Assembly: GCF_001563265.1 (NCBI RefSeq)
Contig: NZ_CP005085.1
Span: 62,001-126,000 of the forward strand
Origin: Sphingobium sp. TKS
GTDB lineage: Bacteria; Pseudomonadota; Alphaproteobacteria; Sphingomonadales; Sphingomonadaceae
Direction of reading: 5' to 3'
DNA: 64,000 bases
A program made the translations under genes and the position numbers. This document shows positions 25,892 through 35,767 of this stretch, piece by piece. Within the stretch, counting starts at the first letter, position 1; every line of letters starts with the position of its first letter. The notes beneath the pieces were generated by a model. That model saw nothing but the letters and a program-made list of their open reading frames with translations. It made no database searches and was not told the origin of the DNA.

Positions 25892-28692
25892 GGCTGCGAC
25901 GCTTTCTCCTCGCGCTGGCTCTCCTTGGCACTCCTCATCCCGCGCCGGCCCAGATGACGGTCAACCAGGCGCGGGAGGAAGGGAAGGCGCTCGGCAATGC
26001 GATGCGGAGCGATGATGCCTGGATACCCCGGAATGATGCGCAGGCGGCGATCGTGCCCGGTTACCAGGGAACGGACCTCCCGCAGGCAGATTATTTCGGC
26101 GATCCCGACAGGCTCGTGAACGACAGCAACGCGCTCAAGGGATCGAGCGACATCTACAGGATCGCGACCGACGCCGATAAGGTGCGGCCGACCTTCAGCA
26201 ATGAGGAGCTGGAGGATGTGACAGCGCGCGCGAGGCAGATCGAAAGCGACCCGACCGAACATCTTGGCGGCGAGCAGATCGGCGGATCTTCGAGAGAATG
26301 CACGCCGCTGCCGGCGCAAGAGCAGCAGGTCTTCCATGATGCGACCTGCGACATGGGGGTCGTCGTCACATCCGTTCCGAGCGAGACGGTCTATTCCTGT
26401 CCCGCCGGCTGGACGCTTGATGGCACGAGCTGTTCCATGACTGAGGTCATCCAGGCCAGCATCAGCTATAGTTGCGACGCGGGATGGACCCTCGACGGTT
26501 CGCGATGCGCGCAGACCGAGCCCGCCAGTGTCAGCGCCTATAGCTGCCCTGGGGGATGGACGCTCAATGGCAGCCGGTGCAGCCAAACTGTCAGCCAGGG
26601 TGCCGACCAGACCGGCTATAGCTGCCCGAATGGATATAATCTGGCGGGTTCGGTCTGCCAGACCATTGTTACCATCGGGGCGACTCCGGTCTATTCCTGC
26701 CCGAGCGATTATTCGCTTTCAGGCACGACCTGCGTGCGCAACTTCAGCTACGCCGCCACCGCGACCTATAGTTGCGATCCCGGATGGACCCTGGGTGGAA
26801 CGACCTGCACACGCCAACTGTCGCAGCCTGCCACGGAGAGTTATTCCTGTCCGCCCGGATACAGCCTTGAGAACGGCAATTGTTCGCAGAGCGCCAATTA
26901 TCAGGCGACGGCCACCTATAGCTGTCCAAGCGGCGGCACGGTGCAGGGCGACAAATGCGTCACGACCAGTACAACATCGGCGACGCCTGCCTATGCCTGC
27001 CCCTATTATTACTACAATCCCAGCGGCTTTTCCGGCGGTCCGCACTGCGTCATGCGCAAGGCGGAATTTGCGAGCAGGAAATGCGCTCCGACGGGCACCA
27101 ATCCTGGCAGCATAGAATTTCTTCGGGAGGAGAAGAAATACGGTGATCGCTGGTGCCTCTATAAGCCGCTGACGACCTATACCTGCCCGAGCGCCTTCTG
27201 GAATTTCGATCCCGCCTATAACCAGTGCGTGTCGAACGTCGTCCAGAATGGCGTCGTCACCTACACCTGTCCGCAAGGCGGCAGTTTGCAGAGAACGACC
27301 TGCTATCGCACCAATGTGACGGGCGCGTCTGTCACCTATGTCTGCCCTGCTGGCTATGCCTTGTCCGGCCGGACGTGCGTCAGGTCCGAATATAAACAGG
27401 CCAATGTCCAATATAGCTGTCCCGGCAGCGGAAGCCTTTCAGGGACGACCTGCACGGTGAATGAACAGATCGCCGCTTCGGTGAGCTACGCCTGTCCGTC
27501 CGGTTACGCGCTCAATGGCACCAGCTGTGCGCGAACCGACACGTTGCCCGGCATGCCCGTCTATTCCTGCCCGACCGGTTATTTGCTGAGCGGCACAAGC
27601 TGTACCCGGACCGAAGACCAGGCGGCGACGCCGATCTACAGCTGCCCGACTGGCTTTGTGCTATCGGGTACGCAATGTACGGCCAGCGTCGCGGCGCAAC
27701 CCATTTATTATTGCCCGGCAAATTTCACCTTGTCGGACCAGACATGCTCGCAAGCCCATAGCCAGGCAGCCGCCTCGCATCAGCAGTGTCCGGCAGGCGC
27801 CATCGCAAGTCCGGACGGTGGTTGTCATACCGAAGACCCGCAGAATGATTGCGGCGAGCTGCAGGGCAATCCGCAATGCAGCTGGCAATATGACAATTGT
27901 CTGGACGAGGAACGCTCGGGCGAGGGCTGCCGGATGATGGAGAAAGTCTATCGCTGCCCCGTGCCGGGCGGCAAGGCAGAGCAGCCGCCCAGCTATGTTT
28001 GTGGCGATGACGTCTATTGTATCAACGGCGATTGCGAGGCGATCACACGAGAAGCGTCCGACGAATTCAAGGATGCGCTTGTTGCCCTCAAGGCCATCGA
28101 CACGGCCGGCAAGGATTTCGATCCCGATGACATGCATGTGTTTCCTGGCGCCCGCGACACCTGTCACAAGCCGATCTTCGGCGTAGTGAACTGCTGTGCA
28201 GGCAAGGTCTCCGGGCTGCTGCCGCTCGGGATCGGCGGCGCGGCGCTCTCCGGGGCGATCAGCGGCAATGTCGCGGTGCTGGCCGGCGTCGCGACGCAGT
28301 TCCTCACCACCTTCATGTGTTCAACCGAGGAGAAGATGCTCGATGTGAAGGACCGCATGGGCTTTTGCACCTTTGTCGGAAGCTATTGTTCGTCAAGCGT
28401 GCTGGGCGTCTGCACGACGAAGCGGAAAACCTATTGCTGCTTTGAGAGCAAACTCTCGCGCATCCTTCAGGAGCAGGGGCGGCCCCAGATCGGCAAGCCC
28501 TTCGGGAAGCCGAAGAACGAGCAGTGCGAGGGCTTCACCGTCGATGAGTTCGCGCGTCTGGATCTCTCGAAAATGGATTTCACCGACGTCTATTCAGATT
28601 TCATGGACGCCGCGCGCATGCCCGATGAAGCCCAGACGATGAGCGACATCCAGCAGAAGATCCAGGATTATTATGAATTGCACGGCCAGTGA
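25888..28692 (+). CDS. traN: TraN, mating-pair stabilisation protein with Cys-repeat array
   Basis: A 934-aa secreted protein, far longer than F TraN (about 602 aa). It has a signal peptide (ends PAPAQ) and an N-terminal domain to about residue 165. Residues 169-646 hold about 18 copies of a 24-28-residue unit with core Y-[ST]-C-P-x-G-[WY]-x-L-x-G-x-x-C. The cysteine-rich C-terminal TraN domain includes CCAGKVSG, a hydrophobic segment and CTTKRKTYCCFESKLSRI. TraN sits in the outer membrane and stabilises contact with the recipient. Two repeats (around 27000 and 27200) are degenerate and longer. Confidence 0.9.
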   Translation: MRLRRFLLALALLGTPHPAPAQMTVNQAREEGKALGNAMRSDDAWIPRNDAQAAIVPGYQGTDLPQADYFGDPDRLVNDSNALKGSSDIYRIATDADKVRPTFSNEELEDVTARARQIESDPTEHLGGEQIGGSSRECTPLPAQEQQVFHDATCDMGVVVTSVPSETVYSCPAGWTLDGTSCSMTEVIQASISYSCDAGWTLDGSRCAQTEPASVSAYSCPGGWTLNGSRCSQTVSQGADQTGYSCPNGYNLAGSVCQTIVTIGATPVYSCPSDYSLSGTTCVRNFSYAATATYSCDPGWTLGGTTCTRQLSQPATESYSCPPGYSLENGNCSQSANYQATATYSCPSGGTVQGDKCVTTSTTSATPAYACPYYYYNPSGFSGGPHCVMRKAEFASRKCAPTGTNPGSIEFLREEKKYGDRWCLYKPLTTYTCPSAFWNFDPAYNQCVSNVVQNGVVTYTCPQGGSLQRTTCYRTNVTGASVTYVCPAGYALSGRTCVRSEYKQANVQYSCPGSGSLSGTTCTVNEQIAASVSYACPSGYALNGTSCARTDTLPGMPVYSCPTGYLLSGTSCTRTEDQAATPIYSCPTGFVLSGTQCTASVAAQPIYYCPANFTLSDQTCSQAHSQAAASHQQCPAGAIASPDGGCHTEDPQNDCGELQGNPQCSWQYDNCLDEERSGEGCRMMEKVYRCPVPGGKAEQPPSYVCGDDVYCINGDCEAITREASDEFKDALVALKAIDTAGKDFDPDDMHVFPGARDTCHKPIFGVVNCCAGKVSGLLPLGIGGAALSGAISGNVAVLAGVATQFLTTFMCSTEEKMLDVKDRMGFCTFVGSYCSSSVLGVCTTKRKTYCCFESKLSRILQEQGRPQIGKPFGKPKNEQCEGFTVDEFARLDLSKMDFTDVYSDFMDAARMPDEAQTMSDIQQKIQDYYELHGQ
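26392..27825 (+). repeat. tandem Cys-repeat array inside traN
   Basis: About 18 consecutive units encoding Y-x-C-P-x-G-x-x-L-x-G-x-x-C, each with two cysteines spaced 11 apart. Codons differ between units, so the array is old at DNA level rather than a recent perfect duplication. Each unit could close one disulfide, making a string of small modules. Confidence 0.9.
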
Positions 28693-28812
28693 CATGCCAT
28701 CCAGGCAGCCCACGACCAGGCGATGCGGAAGGAAGCGGCCGCAGTGCCTGAAATCAGGCCTGCCGCCGGCTTGCCGACCTGCTGGCGGCGAAATGAGCGG
28801 GGAGGTGGCGCT

Positions 28813-29631
28813 ATGAAGCGAATTGCCAGGTACCTGGCGCTGTTGCTGGTCCTGACGGGGGGAGCCGGACCTGCACAGACGCAGGGACAGGAGATGTCGG
28901 GCACGCAAGTGGACGAGCGGGGCGAGGCGCGCGACTTTTATTGCGGGGAGCGCCAGCTCGGCCAGTGGTTCTATTGCCGCAAGCCTCAAGAGCACAAGAC
29001 GCCGGCACGGAAGGGGCCGCCGGCCAGCGCGGCCGATCGCGTGGCGGCTATCAAGCGCGATCTCGACGAACTCAAGGCAAGGGCCATTCTTGAGCCGAGC
29101 GAAGAGAATGTGATCGCCTATGTGCGCTTCCAACGCGAACAGCTCGACCGTGCATCCACTTTCTCGGATACATGGCAGCGCGCCCTTTGGCAGCACCCCG
29201 AGCTTGACTATACTCTTCAGCGCCCGGTCAACACCGTGGGGAAGCGCGCCTGGCTCGACAATCGCAAGGCCGATCGCGATGCTGTGCTCAGAAGCCTTGG
29301 GCAGCGCTATGGCCTTTTCTATTTCTATGCCCAGAACTGCGGCGCCTGCGACATTTTCGGACCGATCCTGCGCTCGGTTGCTGACAGTCACGAGATGACG
29401 GTGATGGCGATCTCCATGGATGGCGGTCCTACACGGGATTTCCCCGACTATGTCGTCGATGCGGGGCAACGCCAGCGGATGGGCGTGCCTGGCAACGAGA
29501 CGCCGGCGTTGGTGCTGTTCGACACTGTTACAAGACGCACCATCCCCGTCGGTTTCGGCATCCTGTCGGCCGACGAGATCATGGACCGCATCTTCATGCT
29601 CACCAACATCAAGACAGGGAGCGATTTCTGA
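28813..29631 (+). CDS. traF: TraF, F-type thioredoxin-like conjugation protein
   Basis: A 272-aa periplasmic protein (F TraF about 247). Signal peptide, then FYCGERQLGQWFYCRKP, an Arg/Glu helical region and a thioredoxin fold with CGAC and GVPGNETPALVLFD. The CXXC is kept here, whereas F TraF lacks it, so redox activity is possible. ATG 28813 follows GGGGAGGTGG; the longer frame upstream to 28723 has no signal. A 120-bp gap separates it from traN. Confidence 0.92.
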   Translation: MKRIARYLALLLVLTGGAGPAQTQGQEMSGTQVDERGEARDFYCGERQLGQWFYCRKPQEHKTPARKGPPASAADRVAAIKRDLDELKARAILEPSEENVIAYVRFQREQLDRASTFSDTWQRALWQHPELDYTLQRPVNTVGKRAWLDNRKADRDAVLRSLGQRYGLFYFYAQNCGACDIFGPILRSVADSHEMTVMAISMDGGPTRDFPDYVVDAGQRQRMGVPGNETPALVLFDTVTRRTIPVGFGILSADEIMDRIFMLTNIKTGSDF

Positions 29632-31097
29632 TGGCGAAGGGCAAAAGGTCCAGGGGGATCGGCCGCTTCCTGAAAGGGGCCGGGTCGGTGGTCGCGATGA
29701 CGGCCGCCGTTCATTTTGCCGTGATCGGCGTAGCAGACGCCAATGTGGCCTCGGAAATGAACAATTTCTTCAGCGAAGCGGGCGGGGCGGCGAATGTGAC
29801 GGGGCCCTCGGCCTTTCAGGGCCAGTCAGCGGGCTATTATTCGCTGGGCAATGTTTGGACGCGTTTTCCCCAGAAAAGCGTCGCTCCTTTCAATCTCCAG
29901 CTCCCTTCCGCCCGTGCGGGATGTGGTGGCATCGATCTCTTCAGCGGCAGTTTCTCGTTCATCAACGCGTCCGAGATCGTGGCGATGCTGAAGGCTACGG
30001 CCAACAATGCCCTGGGGTTCGCCTTCAAGCTCGCGATCGATTCCGTTTCCCCGGAAATTGGCAAGGTCATGGACGAGTTCAGCCAGAAGGCGCAGCTCCT
30101 CAATCAGATGAACATTTCGAGTTGCGAGACGGCGCAGGCGCTTGTGGGCGGCATCTGGCCCACGATGGACACCACGCGCGCCACGATATGCGAGGCGATC
30201 GGCAACTCCCAAGGTGTCTTCTCCGACTGGGCGGCCTCGCGCCAGGGCTGCAACAATGGCGGCAGCCGCGACAGCACGATCGCGGCCAACGCGGACATGG
30301 CGATGAGGGATCATCTGGTCGGAGAAAGCCATAACTACACCTGGGAGGCGCTCAAGAAATCGGCAAAGTTTGGGGCGTTTGATCAGGATTTCTCCGAATA
30401 TGTGATGACGCTGGTGGGCACCATCGTCACCCGTCCTGCGACCGACCCGGCCGTTGGTGGGGAGGTCGTCATTTACGGACCTGCGGAGGAAGCGGTCGTG
30501 ACGGCGCTGCTCGACGGCACGGACAATGCGCCTGCGGTCAAGGTGCTCACCTGCAATGACAGCAATTGCTACGATGTAGGCGAGGCGACGCTCACCATTC
30601 CTTCTTCCGCGGCTCTTCGTCCCCGGATCAGACAGATGATCAGCGACATGAGCGTCAACGCGCGCACGAACGGGACGCTGACGGCTGCGGAAAGACAATT
30701 GCTCAATATAGCGACAATTCCGCTCTACAAGATCGTGACCGTGCAGGCGCTGGCCCATAATGCGCTCACGAATGGAGAAATCGAGGCGCTCTCCGAGATC
30801 GTGGCGGTCGATATACTGAATGCGATGCTCGACAATATGCTTGACCGGGTCGAGCAGGCGAAGGTCCATTACCAGACCGCCGACCAGGCGACAGCCGAGC
30901 AGTGGAAGGCACAGATCGCGGCCACGCGGCAGAAATTCGTGAGCCGGGAAGTCAAGCTCAGCAACAAGCTCCAGTTGACCTACCAGGTCATTGATCGAAG
31001 CCTTTTCCTGGAATCGACTTTGCAGAACATGATGTCGCCCGGCATGTCGGCGGCGCTGGGCTTTTCACGCGGCCTGAGCGCCCAGGGGCTTCAATAA
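29631..31097 (+). CDS. traH: TraH, F-type pilus assembly protein
   Basis: A 488-aa protein (F TraH about 458). Signal-like N terminus, then GCGGIDLFSGSFSFINASE, the TraH signature, and SCETAQALVGGIWP. The C-terminal part is predicted to be helical. Periplasmic, outer-membrane-associated assembly factor acting with TraF and TraW. ATG shares its A with the traF stop. Confidence 0.94.
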   Translation: MAKGKRSRGIGRFLKGAGSVVAMTAAVHFAVIGVADANVASEMNNFFSEAGGAANVTGPSAFQGQSAGYYSLGNVWTRFPQKSVAPFNLQLPSARAGCGGIDLFSGSFSFINASEIVAMLKATANNALGFAFKLAIDSVSPEIGKVMDEFSQKAQLLNQMNISSCETAQALVGGIWPTMDTTRATICEAIGNSQGVFSDWAASRQGCNNGGSRDSTIAANADMAMRDHLVGESHNYTWEALKKSAKFGAFDQDFSEYVMTLVGTIVTRPATDPAVGGEVVIYGPAEEAVVTALLDGTDNAPAVKVLTCNDSNCYDVGEATLTIPSSAALRPRIRQMISDMSVNARTNGTLTAAERQLLNIATIPLYKIVTVQALAHNALTNGEIEALSEIVAVDILNAMLDNMLDRVEQAKVHYQTADQATAEQWKAQIAATRQKFVSREVKLSNKLQLTYQVIDRSLFLESTLQNMMSPGMSAALGFSRGLSAQGLQ

Positions 31098-31112
31098 AGA
31101 GAGGCAAGCGCC

Positions 31113-33886
31113 ATGCTGGAGGTCTTCACGATTGGCGGCGGCGACTATCTCGTCAACACCTTCAATGCCGTGGCGGCCTGGACGGGAGGCGGGGGCTACC
31201 GCTCCATGATCCGCGTGGTCATGGTGATGGGCCTCATCTACTCGCTGCTGGCGCTCGCCTTTACCCTCAATGTGAGAGCAGGCGTCAACTGGTTCCTTCA
31301 GTCGACGGCCATCTACATGTGCCTCATGGTTCCAACGGTGGACGTCAAGGTCACCGATCGGATCAATCCAGGCCTTGCCCCCGCCACGATCGCCAATGTG
31401 CCGCTGGGGCTCGGCGTTCTTGCGGGCTTCACGACGCAGGTCGGGGATTATCTCACCCGTACCGCCGAGACGGTGTTCGTGATGCCCGATGAACTCGATT
31501 ACAGCAGCAACGGTCTCATTTACGGCGCGCGTCTTTTCGACGCCACGCGCCATTTCACCATTCGCGATGCGGAATTTTCCGCCAATCTCGATCAGTATAT
31601 GAAGCAGTGCGTCTTTGGCGACATCATGCTGTATCGCAAATCGCTGACCGATTTGGCGAACGCCACCGATTTATGGAGCGCAATCGCCTCGGATACGCAA
31701 TCGCGTTCGCAGGAGTGGCTGGAACGCAGCGGCGGCACGGCCACGCCTTATATCGTCACATGTGCCCAGGCCTATGAGATGCTGGACGCCCAATGGGCAT
31801 CGATGATCGAGGCCAATTCGAAGATATGGGGGATGGAAGTCTATCCCCGGCTCAGCGAAACGCTGGCGCAGGCGAAGCTGCGTCATGACGTGCCGATCGT
31901 CAACCAGGCCTTCACGCAGGCGAGTGGAGGCTTTGCCGAGACGATGCGCCAGAACAGCGCAATCCACGCCTTCATGCAGGCGCGCCACAATATGAGCGGC
32001 AGCGCGATCGACGCCTTCGCGCAGACCCGGGCGGACATCCAGGCCCGCAACACCTATAACAGCATCGCGCAGCAGGCGATGACCTGGGTTCCGATCCTCA
32101 ATGTCGTGCTGACGGTCGTCTTCTTCGCGATGTTTCCGGTCCTGTTTCCGCTGTTCCTCATGCCGCAGACCGGGGTGACAGCGCTCAAGGGCTATGCGAC
32201 CGGATTCTTCTACCTTGCGGCCTGGGGGCCGCTCTATGTGATCCTTCACATGATCTGCATGACCCGCGCGCAAAACGCGGCGACCGCAGCGGCGGGGGGC
32301 GGGCTCACCCTTGGATCCTTCGAGGGCATTGGCGCTGTCAATGCAGAGACAGCGACGATCGCAGGTTTCATGCTGATGAGCGTCCCCTTCCTCGCCGCTG
32401 GTCTGGCGCGCGGCGCCATGTCGATCGCGGGGCAGTCGATGTCGATGCTGGCCCCAGCCCAGAATGCTGCTGAAGCGGCAGCCGTTGAACAGAGCACGGG
32501 CAATTATTCCTATGGAAATGTGAGCTGGGCGAACCAGACCTCGAATATGCGCCAGAGCGATCAATGGAATAGCGCGCCGAACTTCCAGGCGGGAGCGTCG
32601 GCCTTTAGCGCGCGACAGGATAATGGCGCGACCGTCGCAAGCTTCGGCAACGGGCAGGAGGTCATCGATACGAGCCAGGCCATTTCACGGCTAGGCTTCA
32701 CCCCGACGGCAAGCACAGGCTTCGTGTCCGAACTGCGCGAGCAAGCCCATGAAGCACACCGCCAGGCGCAGGCCTACAGGGCAGCTGCGAACGATATTCT
32801 CACCAGCACGCAGACGGACCGAAGCGCATCCAGTGTGTCCAGCGAACGCTCTTCCGGCTGGGATAGCAGCAAAGGGCGCAGCTCCAACACCTCAATGGAG
32901 GAATTTGACCGCAGCACAGGCAGCAGCTCTTCGGGCTTTGATCAACGATCCTCGACCACATTGAACCAGTCTGAAAGTCGTGGGCGTGATTGGTCCATAT
33001 CTTGGATTGAACAGACCGGTGGCAGCTTGGGCGGTCAGCTTGGTTTAGGCGGAAAGGGTGGCCATTCCGGCGTTGGCTCAAACCTCAGCGGGAGTGTTGG
33101 GTTTACCGGGAACCAGCAGGACAACTTGAACCAAGGATTCAAGGAAATTCGAGGTAGCGATGAATCCAGTAGTTCCTTCAACGGCGTACGCGACGAACAT
33201 TCGACTGGAAACAATGTGTCTTTATCGGCCGGCACTTATGATAGGGGTGGGACATTCAGCCGTGCTTCAACCATGACTTCCTCCTCTCAGGGCCAGGAGG
33301 ATGCCTTGTCGCGTGCTCGCTCCTACCATGAATCGGCTGAGAAGCTGGACGAACTATCCCAGCAGCTTTCACGGGATCGAGCTATGCTGAGACGCATGGT
33401 ATGCAGCTCAGTGAAAATCTCAGCCAGGACCTGGCGCGGTGGTATCGCAACGAGCAGTTCAACAATCCGGGGCTCGATGCGCCAGAATTGTGGGCAACGG
33501 ATCTCACCGACCATCAGTACATGGTGCGTGAGAGGATGATAGATCGTTGGATGGGTGAGAAGCAAGAATCGATCCGCATCACGGTCCAGGACCGCCTTCA
33601 CGAATCCGAGATGGGCACTGTGCCTCACCGCGCCATCGGCGGCTATAACGATGTTCGTGGGAGCTACGTCCTTCGGGAGTTGGACGGTTTGCCGACAGGA
33701 CCTGACATGGGACACGCCGAGGCAGTGCCTGCCTTAATCGAGCAAGGAAAGAGGTCCTATGCTGCGGACAAGACGGTCGCCCAGGCGGGGCATGCTGGCC
33801 ATGTTAGGGCGGGCGCCGATGTTCAAAGAAGCGTAAGCCAGGAAACAAGTCGGGAATTCTTCCAGTCCCGTCCCCCGCATGAATGA
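31113..33886 (+). pseudogene. traG: TraG, split by a single-base frameshift
   Basis: The N-terminal reading frame (31113-33539) carries the TraG membrane domain with several helices (residues about 35-60, 330-440) and a Ser-rich, Gln-rich periplasmic region. Around 33395 it runs into a frame without TraG-like sequence and stops at 33539. The next frame, open to 33886, continues with TraG-like GMQLSENLSQDLARWYRNEQF and LDAPELWATDLTDHQ. Restoring one base (for example a second C at 33395, giving RRHGMQ) would make a protein of about 923 aa, matching F TraG (about 938). TraG acts in pilus assembly (N part) and mating stabilisation (C part). Either the gene is inactive, only the N part is made, or the base is an assembly error. 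Confidence 0.85.
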
Positions 33887-33889
33887 GCA

Positions 33890-34084
33890 TCACCTTGCAG
33901 AACAGAAATAAAGCAGCAAGCCAAGGAGCAAAACGACGTTGATCACACGGCCGATCTGCACACCCGGCGTAGGGCGGAGAGCATCATCCTGCTCCGTGCC
34001 GTAGCTAATGGCCGGATCGAGCAGCTTGATGATAGGCTGACCAGAATTATGCCGGGTAGTTAAGTAAGTGTTCCAGTCCATCAT
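33890..34084 (-). CDS. small predicted membrane-anchored protein
   Basis: A 64-aa frame, MMDWNTYLTTRHNSG..., ending in one hydrophobic helix (VINVVLLLGLLLYF), in tail-anchored fashion. An AAGGG-like site precedes the ATG. It reads towards traG and ends 4 bp beyond its stop. No family recognised. The composition looks coding, but the evidence is limited. Confidence 0.4.
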   Translation of the reverse strand: MMDWNTYLTTRHNSGQPIIKLLDPAISYGTEQDDALRPTPGVQIGRVINVVLLLGLLLYFCSAR

Positions 34085-34765
34085 GGCTCAACCCTTCGGA
34101 CGTTCATTTGTACAGCGCTTAAGGTTCGTTCGCGATGTGGGCTAAGTCAAGTTCCGATGGTGGGGAGAGCCTAAACACGCAATGCACCCCGATCAAAAAT
34201 TCACGCTGCCCGCCCCGCTGGATCAAACGTATCAAGATGATACCCCTTTTCAAATTCGAGGCAATCGTTTACGCGGCCAAGCATTGGTGAAGGGATATTG
34301 CCTGCACCCAATAGAACGGAAGGCGTATTCACCTGCCGTGCGGTAGCTTTGGCACTGAATCGGATTAGCCGGGGAACATCGAATGCTCTAGATCATACCG
34401 CACTCGGATTTCGGTATGGCCAAAGCTGCCGTGAAGTCGGCAGGCAAACAGTCGCGCGATGTCTTCTGTTGTTGAATGAAGGCAGCTCTGATCGCGGCGA
34501 ATTAGCATCTGAGTTTTCTTCACGCTCGTCCCGGGCCTGCGGGATGCGTTTATGCACCTGACTAGTTGCCTCACGCATTAGAAGATAATTTTCCTTATAG
34601 GTCCCATCCTAAGATTTTATGCATTGAAATCTTGTAGAATTTGGATGTGACGAGCGAGCGGCATTGTTAAAATAAATGAGCTTTTTTCGATTCACCAACC
34701 AACATCACTAAATATCAATGATAACCTTTAGTGGATTGTCCGATACATCTTCTCATGGAGAATTA
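34085..34765. other. boundary region between tra and polysaccharide loci
   Basis: About 680 bp in which base composition shifts from the G+C-rich tra operon to an A+T-rich stretch (34560-34760). No gene is recognised; frames on both strands around 34300-34570 look non-coding. It should hold the promoter of the pse operon. No attachment site or insertion-sequence end was found by eye. Confidence 0.5.
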
Positions 34766-35764
34766 ATGCTCAACAATTCAACAATTTTGGTTACCGGAGG
34801 AACAGGTTCGTTCGGGAATACCTTCGTGCCGATGACATTGGCCAAATATACTCCGAAAAAGGTTATCATCTATTCGCGAGATGAGATGAAGCAGTGGGAG
34901 ATGGCCAAGAAGTTCCAAGATGACCCCCGTGTACGCTTCTTTATCGGTGATGTCAGAGATCGTGAGCGCTTGCATCGCGCCCTCGATGGGGTTGATTATG
35001 TCGTTCATGCTGCGGCGACGAAGATCGTGCCTACTGCCGAATATAATCCATTCGAGTGCGTGAAGACTAACGTGAGCGGAGCAATGCATCTAATCGATGC
35101 GTGCATCGACAAGAAGGTGCGGCGCATCGTGGCGTTGTCTACCGACAAGGCCAGTAGTCCAGTCAATCTCTACGGTGCAACCAAGCTTGCATCCGACAAA
35201 CTGTTCGTTGCCGGCAATTCCTATGCCGGCAATCAGGATACGCGCTTTGCGGTTGTGCGATATGGTAACGTCATGGGTTCACGCGGCTCCGTGATACCTT
35301 TCTTCATGTCGATCCGCGACAAGGGTGTGCTGCCAATTACAGACGATCGCATGACGCGGTTCATGATTTCTCTAGAGCAGGGTGTGGAACTGGTCTGGCA
35401 CGCCTTCACCGACATGGAGGGTGGCGAAGTTTACGTAAAGAAGATCCCATCAATGAAAGTGACGGATCTGGGGCGCGTAGTTGCTCCAGAGGCACGTCAG
35501 GAGGTTGTCGGCATTCGGCCTGGTGAGAAGCTGCACGAGCAGATGATCAGCACTGAGGATGCATATTACACATATGAATATCCGGAGCATTTCAAGATCC
35601 TGCCAGCCATCCATGACTGGGACAAGGACCATGCGCGGATCAAGGATGGCAAGCGCGTGCCGGAGGGCTTCAGCTACACGAGCGACAACAACAGCGAATG
35701 GATGGCGCCGGAAACCTTACGCCGCTGGATTGAGGAAAATCGCCAGAAGATCGGGAGCATCTGA
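34766..35764 (+). CDS. pseB: UDP-GlcNAc 4,6-dehydratase (inverting)
   Basis: A 332-aa short-chain dehydrogenase of the FlaA1/PseB type, the first step of CMP-pseudaminic acid synthesis: UDP-GlcNAc to UDP-2-acetamido-2,6-dideoxy-beta-L-arabino-hexos-4-ulose. Rossmann motif TGGTGSFG (residues 10-17), catalytic Asp127-Lys128 in STDKA, and Tyr136 and Lys140 in NLYGATK. ATG 34766 has GGAG 5 bases upstream; the frame is open to 34718 without a site. Head of a tight operon. Confidence 0.95.
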   Translation: MLNNSTILVTGGTGSFGNTFVPMTLAKYTPKKVIIYSRDEMKQWEMAKKFQDDPRVRFFIGDVRDRERLHRALDGVDYVVHAAATKIVPTAEYNPFECVKTNVSGAMHLIDACIDKKVRRIVALSTDKASSPVNLYGATKLASDKLFVAGNSYAGNQDTRFAVVRYGNVMGSRGSVIPFFMSIRDKGVLPITDDRMTRFMISLEQGVELVWHAFTDMEGGEVYVKKIPSMKVTDLGRVVAPEARQEVVGIRPGEKLHEQMISTEDAYYTYEYPEHFKILPAIHDWDKDHARIKDGKRVPEGFSYTSDNNSEWMAPETLRRWIEENRQKIGSI

Positions 35765-35767
35765 TTG

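Noticed and set aside
26392..27825. Repeat array considered as a CRISPR or satellite
   Set aside because: It is in-frame coding with protein-level repeats and no constant DNA repeats or spacers.
33380..33405. Programmed ribosomal frameshift in traG
   Set aside because: No slippery heptamer or downstream pseudoknot was seen; mutation or assembly error is simpler.
34298..34561. 87-aa plus-strand frame before pseB
   Set aside because: No binding site, no resemblance to any family, and an equally long antisense frame overlaps it.
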